Shown here piece by piece: positions 30,975 to 41,000 of a stretch of DNA of 64,000 nt. Below the pieces are notes generated by a model. That model ran no database searches. It had not been told where the DNA came from and saw nothing but the letters and a program-made list of their open reading frames with translations. A program made the translations under genes and the position numbers. Position 1 is the stretch's first letter. Each line of letters starts with the position of its first letter. Source of the stretch: Asterella californica (Eukaryota > Streptophyta > Marchantiopsida > Marchantiales > Aytoniaceae); the NCBI GenBank assembly GCA_036924285.1, contig JAYKYS010000009.1, positions 9,300,001-9,364,000 on the forward strand. The letters are read 5' to 3'.

Positions 30975-33900
30975 CTATATACATCGAGGACAAACCCACC
31001 GTCTAGTAGGAACTACACTGAGAGGTGGAGTCAAACATGACATGTGCCAACCTCTCGAACAACCATCACACACCAACATACGGGCTGCTCCACCAGCAGA
31101 CCCACACAACATACACCTCAAGCCCGCGCGTACAACTGCTAAGCTTGGGTCAACGGTACCATCAATGTTGGGAAGATGACATGGCGCGCAATTACGCACA
31201 TGGTCCTTCCACACAACACCATCACGGCCCTCTAACATGAGTACTCCAGAAGGTAACACCTCACGCACTCGTAAAATAGTGCGCCCTGCGGTCACGTCCA
31301 ACGTCGTCGGTGCAGTCTGCTGTAGATAGATATAATCGTCAGGATGAAACCTGCGAATCGACGGCCGATAACCTCCTCCTCGGATAGTCGCATACCGCAA
31401 CGTGTCTCTATGCTGGGCAATCGCTAGGTTCTCAAAAGCCATAGGCATAACTCTCCGAAATGTCTCTGCTCGTTGAGAACATGCTCTCACCCACATATCC
31501 GGGTCATCAAGGTCCAGCACCTCAGCAGAATCACGACGAATGGCCGAAGGTAGATCTGGATCTCGGCCATACAATAAGAAATACGGTGAGAAGGAAGCCA
31601 AAGACGCTTGTCGGCTAAAACGGTAGCCCATAGCCAACCATGGTAACTGCACATCCCAGTCTCCCAAGTGGCCCTTTTGCAAGCCATACTTGCGCAATCC
31701 TCTCTTCACCGTCTGAACTATCCTCTCCGCCAAACCATCCGCCTCAGGATGATCTCGAGATGTAGTCCGATGATCAATCAGCGCCTGATCACACAAGGCC
31801 TGAAACTCACCAAGGAACTCTGTACCTTGGTCTGTCAGCACTTCAGCTGGTGCTCCAAAACGACTCAGCACTCGATCTAAGAACGCATACGCTGTCCCTT
31901 CACTCGCCTTGTCTGGTAATGCCACCAACTCAATCCACTTGGAGAAGTGCTCCACCATCACCAACACATACCGGTGGTGACGTACGGTCAACGGTAAGGG
32001 TCCCGCAAAATCCAAACTCCAATGGTAACCCAACCCCATAATCGGTAAGGGGTGTAACTGTGGAGTAGGAGCATTAAACGATGCTCGTACTCGATCACAA
32101 ACCACACATCGTGCGACAAACTGTTGCACATCGATGTGCATACCACGCCACCAATACTGTCCTTGGAGTAAGCTATGTGTACGCTTCACTCCAAAATGTC
32201 CCAACTCCTCATGGGCATGTCGTACTAACTGTGCCCTCTGGGATGGATGTGGCACTATTCGTACCCTTCCACACTCATGTACATGTACATGTCGTCCTTC
32301 TCGTCGAAATCTCTTCGCTCGTTGAAGAACACGATCCCGCTCCTTGGCACTTACTGTGCCTACTACCACACCAGTGCGTAGATACTCCATCACGGTCACA
32401 TCATCATGGATATCCCGCTGATCTGGAACACCATCTCCACCTTCAGGATCTGGAGACTCGTCATCTACTCTCTGACCAGAGAAAGATACGACTTGGCCCT
32501 CCATACTAGAGTTCATGGCCAACACACAAAGAAAGGCAGATGCATGCCACCCTGGCACTATCTCCTCATCAACCTCGTCATGCCATCGAGCCCCAGTCTG
32601 ATCCTGCTGACTCGTGCACGGGTTGCGACTCAACCCATCGGCATCTAGGTTTGCAACTCCAGGTCTATGTACTACCTGGAAGTCATACTCCTGTAAGATC
32701 AGAGCCCATCGTGCAAGCTTCCCTGTAAGCTTATCGGACTCCATCAACCACTTGAGCGGCTGGTGATCAGTGATGAGAGTAAAGGGATTCCCAAACAGAT
32801 AACATCGAAAGTGTGCAACAGCCCACACTACCGCCAAACACTCTCCCTCATACGAACTATACCTCACCTCCGCTGAATTATTGGAGCGACTGGCATACGC
32901 CACCACGAACTCCTTTTTCTCATCATCATGCTGAGTCAGCACTGCTCCAAGTCCCAACATACTCCAATCGGTGTGCAGTTGGAAAGGACGCCCCCTAACG
33001 GGTCTCCTCAAGATGGGAGCAGATGTCAACCTATCCTTGAGCTCTACAAAAGCTCGCTCTTGCTCATCTCCCCACTGCCACTCCTGGTCCACCTTCATCA
33101 GCTTGGTCAACGGCTTCGCAATTGCACTAAACCCTTTCACGTATCGACGATAGAAGTTCGCCAAACCAACAAATGCTCGAACTCGACTCACATCTGTGGG
33201 GCGTGGGATACGTGCAATAGCCTCAACCTTCGTCTGTTGAACACCCAATCCACCTGGATAGATGGTGTGGCCCAGATACTCTACCAACTCCTGGAAGAAC
33301 TTACACTTCCCAGGGTGTAACTTCAACCCATGAGCTCTCAACCGCTCAAACACATCCCGTAAGTGTCTCTCGTGCTCCTCCACTGTAGCACTATAGACTA
33401 AGATGTCGTCAATATAACATCTGACAAAATCCAATCCTGCTAGGATTCTGTCCATCACCCTTTGGAACTCAGCAGGGGCGTTCTTCAACCCAAATGGTAA
33501 GAACCGCCACTGATACAAACAATCCTTGCCGTGAGAGTCAATTCCCCAAAATGCTGTCTTGGACTTATCTTCTTCTCTCACTGGCAACTGATGATACCCT
33601 GCTCGAAGATCCAAAGTACTGAAGACCTTCACATGCCCCACCGCATCAAAGATCTCCTCAGGTGTCGGCATGGCATACTTATCGGACTTCGTCTGCCGAT
33701 TGATAGGACGGTAGTCTCCACACATCCGCCTATCCGTGTAGTTGCCATACATATCCTTCTTGGCTGGCATAACTGTGGCAGATGCATACTCTCCATGCGA
33801 CATCTCCACCAACCCAGCCTCCAACAAGTCTTGAGTCCGACTCTGGATCAAGGCTCTCTCCATGTCACTGTACCTGTAAGGACGTCGAAAGATTGGCGTG

Positions 33901-34067
33901 TCATTAGCCAAGTCGATCCGTATACCAGGTCCCTTCAAGGTACCCAAATCCTTCATACTGAAGGCAAAACAATTCCTGTAGCTCTTCAGGAATCTTTGGA
34001 CTCTTCGTCTCTCCTCTCCTATAAGCTTGGGTCCGATCTCCGGCTCCCAAGTATCCTCTGTCACCAT
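30975..34067 (-). CDS. pol: X pol: RT, RNase H, integrase with C-terminal PHD finger
   Basis: 1030 residues, complete. RT shows FSTLDLRAGYHQL, LPFGLKNAPAEFQ and the catalytic YIDD at 218-221. RNase H follows (LHTDWSMLGLGAVL, TDHQPLKWL, LDADGLSRNP). Integrase has H2C2 (HAHEELGHFG to CVVCDRV) and the DDE core (LDFAGPLP, LTDQGTEFLG, EADGLAERI). Residues 985-1030 form a PHD finger: C-x2-C, C-x2-C, H-x2-C, C-x2-C, with the usual CDGC and LTPPL; it ends the protein with WVCPRCI. PHD fingers read histone H3 tails, so it may replace a chromodomain in targeting. The frame is continuous with the methyltransferase across one TAG. Confidence 0.95.
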   Translation of the reverse strand: MVTEDTWEPEIGPKLIGEERRRVQRFLKSYRNCFAFSMKDLGTLKGPGIRIDLANDTPIFRRPYRYSDMERALIQSRTQDLLEAGLVEMSHGEYASATVMPAKKDMYGNYTDRRMCGDYRPINRQTKSDKYAMPTPEEIFDAVGHVKVFSTLDLRAGYHQLPVREEDKSKTAFWGIDSHGKDCLYQWRFLPFGLKNAPAEFQRVMDRILAGLDFVRCYIDDILVYSATVEEHERHLRDVFERLRAHGLKLHPGKCKFFQELVEYLGHTIYPGGLGVQQTKVEAIARIPRPTDVSRVRAFVGLANFYRRYVKGFSAIAKPLTKLMKVDQEWQWGDEQERAFVELKDRLTSAPILRRPVRGRPFQLHTDWSMLGLGAVLTQHDDEKKEFVVAYASRSNNSAEVRYSSYEGECLAVVWAVAHFRCYLFGNPFTLITDHQPLKWLMESDKLTGKLARWALILQEYDFQVVHRPGVANLDADGLSRNPCTSQQDQTGARWHDEVDEEIVPGWHASAFLCVLAMNSSMEGQVVSFSGQRVDDESPDPEGGDGVPDQRDIHDDVTVMEYLRTGVVVGTVSAKERDRVLQRAKRFRREGRHVHVHECGRVRIVPHPSQRAQLVRHAHEELGHFGVKRTHSLLQGQYWWRGMHIDVQQFVARCVVCDRVRASFNAPTPQLHPLPIMGLGYHWSLDFAGPLPLTVRHHRYVLVMVEHFSKWIELVALPDKASEGTAYAFLDRVLSRFGAPAEVLTDQGTEFLGEFQALCDQALIDHRTTSRDHPEADGLAERIVQTVKRGLRKYGLQKGHLGDWDVQLPWLAMGYRFSRQASLASFSPYFLLYGRDPDLPSAIRRDSAEVLDLDDPDMWVRACSQRAETFRRVMPMAFENLAIAQHRDTLRYATIRGGGYRPSIRRFHPDDYIYLQQTAPTTLDVTAGRTILRVREVLPSGVLMLEGRDGVVWKDHVRNCAPCHLPNIDGTVDPSLAVVRAGLRCMLCGSAGGAARMLVCDGCSRGWHMSCLTPPLSVVPTRRWVCPRCI

Positions 34068-34091
34068 GCTAGAGGTAGAAGACGAAGTCGT

Positions 34092-34100
34092 TGACTGCTA
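34092..34100 (-). promoter_or_regulatory. Leaky-stop context between methyltransferase and RT
   Basis: The minus strand reads TAG-CAG-TCA, fitting the tobamovirus-type readthrough consensus UAG-CAR-YYA. Upstream and downstream ORFs are in the same frame, and no stop lies between this TAG and the RT ATG (34067). Readthrough would give a methyltransferase-RT fusion. Confidence 0.7.
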
Positions 34101-35621
34101 TCTTGCAGCCTCTGGAGCAGTTTCCTTCTGCTCACCACCAACAACCTCCACCGCTACTGTGTGTAATACTTCTGCAGTTCTAGCTGCAAACTCCACACTC
34201 TCTCCTATGACATCCCATGATGTCCAAGGATGACGAACTCCACGTGCCTCGCCCCCAGCCTTTGCCTCCACCGACCCGGTAGGCAAAGAGCTCAAGAGTG
34301 CTCGAGCAGTAACACCCGTCGATCGCATCCGACGCTGCTCAGCCAATCCAAGGCTAACAATCCATGTCAAGCAATTCAAGTCCATTGCTTGACCCAATAC
34401 TTGACGACGTGAAGCCTCCGACACCGAAGCTACTGCCGTCGTACCCGTAGTGAAACCCATCGCTCGCTCTCTCTCATCGGCATTGGGCTCCACCAACTGC
34501 CGTAATTGAGCATCCCACACAAGCCCAGGTCCTCCATCTCTGTAAGCATGTGACGCTGGAAAGCTTACCAATGTGGGTAACGCTACCATGGACCGTCCCA
34601 CTAGGTTCACCACTGCCATGGGTGACCTATCGACGACTCTCACTACTTGAGATCGTCGTCCTGCATCCAAGATGCTATCAACAGTGAGATGTGCTGGTCG
34701 TCTCACTCCATCGTGTGCTCGCTTAAGCACCTCTCTCGGTAACAAGTTCGTCCACCACAACCGTGGACGATGTGCACGAGATCCTACTCTCGCTGCATCC
34801 AACAACACTGCTGGTCCAATCCAAGACCGCACTTGGTGCACACTCGCCATCATCTGTGTACGAGCATCACCCAACAAAGGAACGTTCTCCAAGATGTACG
34901 CTGGAGAATCCATCTGATGCATCTGGAGATGTCGTAAGATCCGTAACATCTCCCAGAACATCCTAGATCGCGGGTCATGTAAACCCTGACCTCTCCCTGC
35001 ACGCGTGTGACCTTGACATGGCCATCCGGCTATCACCAAGTGGATGGTGCCCACAAACGTGAGATCCTGCGCCCCCAGCAGCGAAATATCCGACGGTAAT
35101 GCTTGCTGGTATCCTCTAACAGCTGATATGGGCAACAACTCAGGATATCTCTGCACCAAATGTGCCACATGTCGCAATGAGATGCGTCTCGCAATCTCAT
35201 CTCTCTCCACATACAAGTATCGCTGTACTTGTATACCTGCCTGCAATACCGCAGCCAAACCTGTGCTGATCCCTCCAAACAGCTCCAGCACACATACACC
35301 TTCCTCTGGATACTGCCACACAATGGGAGTCGTATCCAACGGTGATAAGGTCACAGGGCCAGTAGCAGGAACAACCCTTTGTTCCTCTACTGGTGGTACA
35401 AAAGCTTCACTCCAAGCCTGCTGCACCAACTGATCAGCATACTGCTGCAACCCTCCACTCAAACTCCAGAGTGGAACATCCAAGGCAGATGGTACTAACG
35501 TAGACATGCTAGGCATGTCCTCCACCTCCTCATAGATCGGAGTATCCTCCGCATGGGCATTACCCTCCAACAACTCGTCCGGCCAAGTCATGATCGAACT
35601 GAACCTTGCAACGGATGCCAT
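34098..35621 (-). CDS. Cytosine-5 DNA methyltransferase, DNMT3/DRM-like, within X
   Basis: 507 residues, complete. It transfers a methyl group from S-adenosylmethionine to cytosine C5. Motifs in order: I LELFGGISTGL (about 112-122, SAM binding), II YVERDE (137-142), IV GWPCQGH with the catalytic C202, VI ENVP (245-248), VIII RAHRPRLWW (282-290). Late motifs read ERERAMGF and RRQVLGQAMD. The closing GF and LG-x-A arrangement and the RAHRPRLWW block resemble DNMT3/DRM enzymes more than DNMT1. About 100 N-terminal residues show no known reader domain. It sits between protease and RT in the same frame, three bases after the protease TGA. All catalytic residues are present, so it may be active. 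Confidence 0.93.
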   Translation of the reverse strand: MASVARFSSIMTWPDELLEGNAHAEDTPIYEEVEDMPSMSTLVPSALDVPLWSLSGGLQQYADQLVQQAWSEAFVPPVEEQRVVPATGPVTLSPLDTTPIVWQYPEEGVCVLELFGGISTGLAAVLQAGIQVQRYLYVERDEIARRISLRHVAHLVQRYPELLPISAVRGYQQALPSDISLLGAQDLTFVGTIHLVIAGWPCQGHTRAGRGQGLHDPRSRMFWEMLRILRHLQMHQMDSPAYILENVPLLGDARTQMMASVHQVRSWIGPAVLLDAARVGSRAHRPRLWWTNLLPREVLKRAHDGVRRPAHLTVDSILDAGRRSQVVRVVDRSPMAVVNLVGRSMVALPTLVSFPASHAYRDGGPGLVWDAQLRQLVEPNADERERAMGFTTGTTAVASVSEASRRQVLGQAMDLNCLTWIVSLGLAEQRRMRSTGVTARALLSSLPTGSVEAKAGGEARGVRHPWTSWDVIGESVEFAARTAEVLHTVAVEVVGGEQKETAPEAAR

Positions 35622-35624
35622 CGT

Positions 35625-36791
35625 TCATGGTGTAGGCTCCGTCGTCCCAACTCTAGCACTGAACCGCACTGGTAAGCGACTCACTCGTCCCTCACCGGAC
35701 TGCCAACCTGGTCTGTAAGATGCTGTCTCTGCCCAATAGTCAATCACGAACCCCATAGGGTACAACACAACACCTCCCACCAATACATCATAAGACTCTG
35801 CGGCTGTAACAATGGCCTTGGCCTTCACCATAGAGCCATCCGTGGGGTGATCTGGCCGAACTCTCACCGTCAACATCTCCCGTGTCATGTGTAGAGCCGT
35901 ACCTCCTGATCCCCCTAGAGATGTCTGCAACTGGAATGGACATCTCTCTATCTCGGACTTCTTCAGACCCAAACCAATACACGCCGCCTTTCCCAACATT
36001 AACGGTTGGGTTCCAGAGTCTAACAAGACCTTCTGGGGTCGATACACTTTCCCTGAAGGTGCCACCAAACAGAAGATACCACTTCTGTTGTCCAACAACA
36101 CCACACCTGGTGCCAAACTAGCACGGTCAATCGCCGGCCTAGCTGGTAACTCATCTAACCTAGCAGCCGCCGCTTGCCAAGTACCACTGGTAGCTGTCCT
36201 GATCCTCGACTCCATGGACACGTCTACCGCCTCTCGCTGAACTACCTCAGCACTAGAGGTAACTACATCCTCGCTCTCACTGAGCGTGGCCGCCAACTGG
36301 AACACTGGAGCCAAGTTGACTCCCAATGCCCTCATATCCGTGGCTGAGAATAGTGGGGCTCGCAAAACTGCTGTAGCCGCCCCCAACATCGGGTTCGACG
36401 TCGCATCCACAGACGTCGAAGGTGGACTCACATCACACCCATTCCTGGATGTCGATGCCTCCAACTCTACTGCACCATCGATAGGTCGTTTAGGAACCAT
36501 AGATGTGGTCCTCAACGCCTCCGATAACGTGAACGACTGGGGAAGCCTGGCTTGTCTACCAGCCTCCCCGCGTTGTGGATCCAACTCCACTGACGCACCT
36601 CGTGGCTCAGAGGCACGTACTGCACCTCTAGTCACTGCCGCAGATGCCTCAATCTGCGCCACACCAGCCATGAAGTCGAAGTCACCTCCTTCTCCTCCAT
36701 AAGACGTGGAAGCCTCTGTTCCACCTGACCTCCGCTGAGCCATGGCCATACTAGCTATCCTCTGCTCCAACTGCTCAATCCGAGCAGCCAT
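35625..36791 (-). CDS. X protease ORF (388 aa)
   Basis: The N-terminal half is low-complexity and partly coiled-coil (AARIEQLEQRIASMAMAQ). The C-terminal part (about 235-365) is a retropepsin-like aspartic protease with VLLDSGTQPLML (D-S-G at 258-260) and a later hydrophobic DVLVGGVVL segment. It would process the element polyprotein. The frame is -1 relative to gag. Upstream it reads a GRGGG-rich linker interrupted by one TGA near 36864. Its own stop is TGA (35625-35627), followed in frame by ACG and the methyltransferase ATG. Confidence 0.88.
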   Translation of the reverse strand: MAARIEQLEQRIASMAMAQRRSGGTEASTSYGGEGGDFDFMAGVAQIEASAAVTRGAVRASEPRGASVELDPQRGEAGRQARLPQSFTLSEALRTTSMVPKRPIDGAVELEASTSRNGCDVSPPSTSVDATSNPMLGAATAVLRAPLFSATDMRALGVNLAPVFQLAATLSESEDVVTSSAEVVQREAVDVSMESRIRTATSGTWQAAAARLDELPARPAIDRASLAPGVVLLDNRSGIFCLVAPSGKVYRPQKVLLDSGTQPLMLGKAACIGLGLKKSEIERCPFQLQTSLGGSGGTALHMTREMLTVRVRPDHPTDGSMVKAKAIVTAAESYDVLVGGVVLYPMGFVIDYWAETASYRPGWQSGEGRVSRLPVRFSARVGTTEPTP

Positions 36792-37083
36792 ACCTGCTTC
36801 TGACGTCGTAGCAGGCGGTGGATCGACCAGTCCTCTCCCAGGTGCTGGACCTCTACCTCCAGCTCAACCACCACGGCCTCCCTGAGCTCCTCCGCCTCGT
36901 CCACGACAGCCTTCCCTTGCCGCAACTCGGGATGGAGATCAAAACAACGGTCACTACTGTGACCAGGTCGTCCGCAATGCTCACATTGCCTAGGTACTGC
37001 TGGAGACGTCCCTGATGTCCCTGACGTCTCATAACCTCTCCTCTGTGGACAGTCCCTCTGCTGATGAGGACCATCACACGTCC
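36754..37083 (-). pseudogene. X gag, 3' part with two zinc knuckles
   Basis: Rest of gag after the A' insertion. The first knuckle spans the insertion site: CWT comes from the 45345 side, then C-x3-H-x4-C continues here. The second is CEHCGRPGHSSDRC (C-x2-C-x4-H-x4-C). The gag frame runs out at about 36754, while the protease frame is -1 and starts earlier, so a frameshift is needed. I found no clear slippery heptamer. Confidence 0.8.
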
Positions 37084-37998
37084 TGTAAACCCTCCGCGGT
37101 CCTAACGATCAACTACCCCCCGATCTCTTAACCTCCACGATCGTCATCCACGAATCTGCAACTGTCGGGCCTGTCTCTCACTCAGGGGTCACCTCTGATG
37201 GCTTTGATGGAAGCACACCATGAATCTTGAAGGGAAAAATGCTAAGTTCACTCTCATTCATACACCCACAAACTTATCAACTAAAATCTCCATAATCTCA
37301 TCCACTAAAACCCTCCATTCTAACGACGTCTCTCAAGTTCTCACATGCTAAAAATGTCCCACACTCTCTATATTACTCAAGTTGTCATTACGACAATGTG
37401 AAAACAAGGATGATGAGCTCTTCTCTACTCCTCTATTTATACATTCTAGGTTTTTACTTTGGTACCCTCCGGTAACTCAGCCGTAACTACTTTTACCGGG
37501 TTTTACTAAGATATTACTTAAGGTAAAAGCATTGATCACATGGGCTTTTTACCTTTTCACATGGGCTTATTCCTTCAAAGTCAACAACTTCTAGAAGGAT
37601 TCTGGAATATTCTCAAGGAATCTCGAATTTCCACCCCCCCTCTACACTAGGACCCACTAAAAAGGAAACATGTGGAATCTCTTCTTGTTTTTAATGCCCA
37701 CAAAGTCCACAACTTTAATCCAACCACTAATATCAAGTCAAAAAGGAGATAAGGGATACTTTCCACCTCCTTTCTACCTTTAGACAAGATGACAAGATAG
37801 TAGTGCTCACTCTTTAGCAAATATCTGAATTCTGCCAAAAGTACAGCTAAGTTTAATCATAACTAACTTTTAGCTAGTCATGACTAACTTGATATCTCCT
37901 AAAAGTACTTTGGCAGCAAATAAACATTCTCAACACTTAGTTAGAACTAAACACCTTACTAATAGATAAACTTCCTATGTGTAACATAGGTCGTTACA
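37084..37998 (-). repeat. A' 3' LTR (915 bp)
   Basis: Minus orientation: TGTAACGACC to GGGTTTACA. The polypurine tract CCGGGGGTAAAA (minus strand, 37999-38010) is adjacent. I saw no difference from 44430-45344. Confidence 0.95.
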
Positions 37999-38011
37999 TT
38001 TTACCCCCGGA

Positions 38012-41000
38012 CTAAATTTTCGCTCCGTCCTCGGAGTGAAGAGAGAACTTCCGTCGATGAAACAACTTCAACTTGTCATGGTTGACCCGATCGAATCTCC
38101 TACCTCCCAGCTCCTGAAGGTCATATGTGAAGTTGCTCCACACCTTATCTACAACAAAAGGACCAAAATATCTCGGAAGAAACTTCTTCCTAGCCCTCTT
38201 GAATCTGATAGCATCATACAACATAACCCAATCTCCGACTTGAAAAGGTTTTACCTCCCTCTTGCCCAACCTTTTGTCGTAACTCTTCTTTTGATACGCT
38301 TGAGCTCGTTCCATCCGGATCATCGCTATCGCTCGGGTCTCTTCCAACTCCATGAGTTGCTCCCTTCTTGATCTGACCACGTCTTCTCCTCTCGACCTCT
38401 TCAACTTTCGTTGAATAGTTTGAAAAGTATCCAATTCGAATTGGATGGGCAACTTGGACTCCACTCCATAAACCAGTCGAAATGGAGAGTACCCAGTAGA
38501 AGTCTTTGCTGTCGTTCGGTACTCCCATAAGATAGCATGTAGCCTCTTATCCCAAGTATGTTTCGCAGTCTCAACACCAGCATCAGCAAAGTGACCTCCG
38601 CAAACAGTGCCATCGTGAAACTCGTGCATCAGCTTGAACGCCTCCTTCTGACCAACTGCTCTCCTTAGTAAGCCATCTGCTCCTTGATGAAATAGAATTC
38701 CCTCCACCATGGTGTAAGGTTTGCATCTCTTGATCAACGCGTTACGTTCTCGGGTATGCATACCTTCCGGAAAAGAGCCATCTGCAAGGAAACTCCAGAT
38801 TTCCTTATACTCGTCCGGTATCTCCTCAATGCTTGTGATGGTCATCAGATGCTCGTCTGGAAACGAATCGTCAAATGGTTCTTCTCCCTCATCATCATAA
38901 GCCCTCGACAAAAGATCAGCATTCGCATGCTTTTTCCCTGGTCTATCTTCGATCACATAATCGTATTCTGTTAGAAGGATCTTCCAACGAGCAATACGAC
39001 CTTCGGCATTAGGCTTATTAAAGATATACTTTAAAGCCTTGTGATCTGTGACTATGGAAAATTTCCCTCCTAGCAAGTAATGTCGGAATTTCTTCAATCC
39101 AAAGATCACCGCTAATCCTTCTCGTTCAGTCACGGAGTAATTCTTCTCCGCTGGAACCATCTGCCTACTAGCATAAGCTATAGGATGATCATGCCCATCT
39201 CCATCTAGCTGACTTAATGTACATCCGATTGCTACATTGGAGGCATCCGTATACAGAATAAATGCTTTACTCCACTCAGGTTTAGCAAGTATAGGAGCTG
39301 TCACCAATGCCTTTTTCAGCTCCTCAAATGCTTCCTTTGCCTTCTGATCATGCACTATCAAGTCAAAATCAACTCCCTTCTTCATGTACATAGTCAAAGC
39401 TATTGCTTTGTTTGAGAAGGAAAAGACAAACCTACGATAATATCCAACCATGCCAAGAAACTGCCTCAACTTTGTCAAGTTGATCGAAAATGGAAGATCC
39501 ACAATCTTCTTCACCTTTTCAGGATCTACCGCAATCCCATTCTTGGAAATGATGTGCCCTAACAGCAGACCTTCTTCGCAGCCAAAGATGCACTTCTCTG
39601 GATTCAGAGAAGCGTTAGCTTGCTCCAACTGCTGCAGAACTTTGATCACATGATCAAAGTGGTCCTCCTTTCTTCCGTACACACAGAAATCATCAATGAA
39701 ATCACGAACAAACTTTCCTATGAATGGTTCGAACACCTTGTTCATGAACCTCTGAAACGTGGCCGGAGCATTACACAGTCCGAATGGCATCACTCGAAAT
39801 GCAAATGTTCCCCAAGGAGTAGTGAAAGTAGTCAACTGCTGGTACTCCTGTGCTATCTTGATCTGGTTGTATCCACTATAACCATCACCAAAGCTGTACC
39901 ACTCATGACCGGCAACTTCCTCCAAAATCTCATCTATAAATGGTAGAGGATAATAGTCCTTCTTGGTAACTGCATTCAGCTTCTTATAGTCTATGCACAC
40001 TCGCAGCTTACCATTCTTCTTCTTGACAATCACAATGGGTGAAACCCATTCTGAGTTCTCCACCTCATAGATGAAACTCGCCTCCTTCAACTTGTCTATC
40101 TCCTCCTTGACCATCATTGCCGTTGTGGGATTGACCCTTCTCTGCTTCTGTCGAACTGGTCTTGCGTGCTCCTCCAATTCGATTCGATGAGTCTCGAGAG
40201 TCACCTCCTTCAAATCCTTGTAGCTGAAAGCAAACACATGGATATATTTTCGAAATATATCTAGGAATCTACTTTTCTCCTCTTGAGTGACATTGATACC
40301 AAACTTCAAGGTAGAGAGTCTTCTCACAATCTCTGCCTCACTCAACTCTTCTTTGTCAGGATCTTTCTCCACTGCTGGTCGAGGCAACAAGTCAATAGCA
40401 CTAAGCTGATGTAATGATTCATCTCGACCAAATCCTTCGTCCTCAGACGAGGATTCTTGATCGTAAGAATCGCCGGTATCTACTTCTGAGACACTCTGAT
40501 CGTCCTCCGTATCAGATTCCCAGTAGTCACTAGTGGGTCTATCAGAGTCAGAAGTCACAACTCCAACACCCGAGAGAGGAACTATCACTCTATGATCTCT
40601 AGGCCCAATCCGTAAGTATCCCTTGTGCCACCTATCCGTGGTGCGCACAGCTCTCAACCAAGGCCTACCTAGGAGCAAATCATAACTAGAGTCCTTTAAC
40701 ACTTGAAAGGACATCAATGTTTGAACTCCCATCACAGACACGACCACCTTCTCTAACACGCCAAGAGGTCTTACCCGTTGCTTGTTAGCCATCCCCACGA
40801 CAATGCTAGCCGGGCGAGTTGGTTCCATCCCCAACTTCTTCATCAATCTCTCCGATATGGCGTTTACAGCCGACCCTCCATCCACCAATACGTCAGAGAC
40901 GTAGTGACCATTCAACCGGACTTCAATCTTTGAAGCCCTAGTGCATACCTCTGAAGCATGCACATCCACCACACCAACTCCCACTGACTTTGATGTCTTG

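Noticed and set aside
36754..36864. Slippery heptamer for the X gag to protease shift
   Set aside because: The frames overlap in the right sense for a -1 shift, but I found no X-XXY-YYZ heptamer, and an upstream TGA in the protease frame suggests simple mutation instead.
38570..38600. A' integrase gap as a microhomology deletion
   Set aside because: TGCTGGT flanks both sides, but repeat-mediated loss would leave a single copy of it; the actual junction (TTTGCTG-ATGCTGG) fits GT-AG removal instead.
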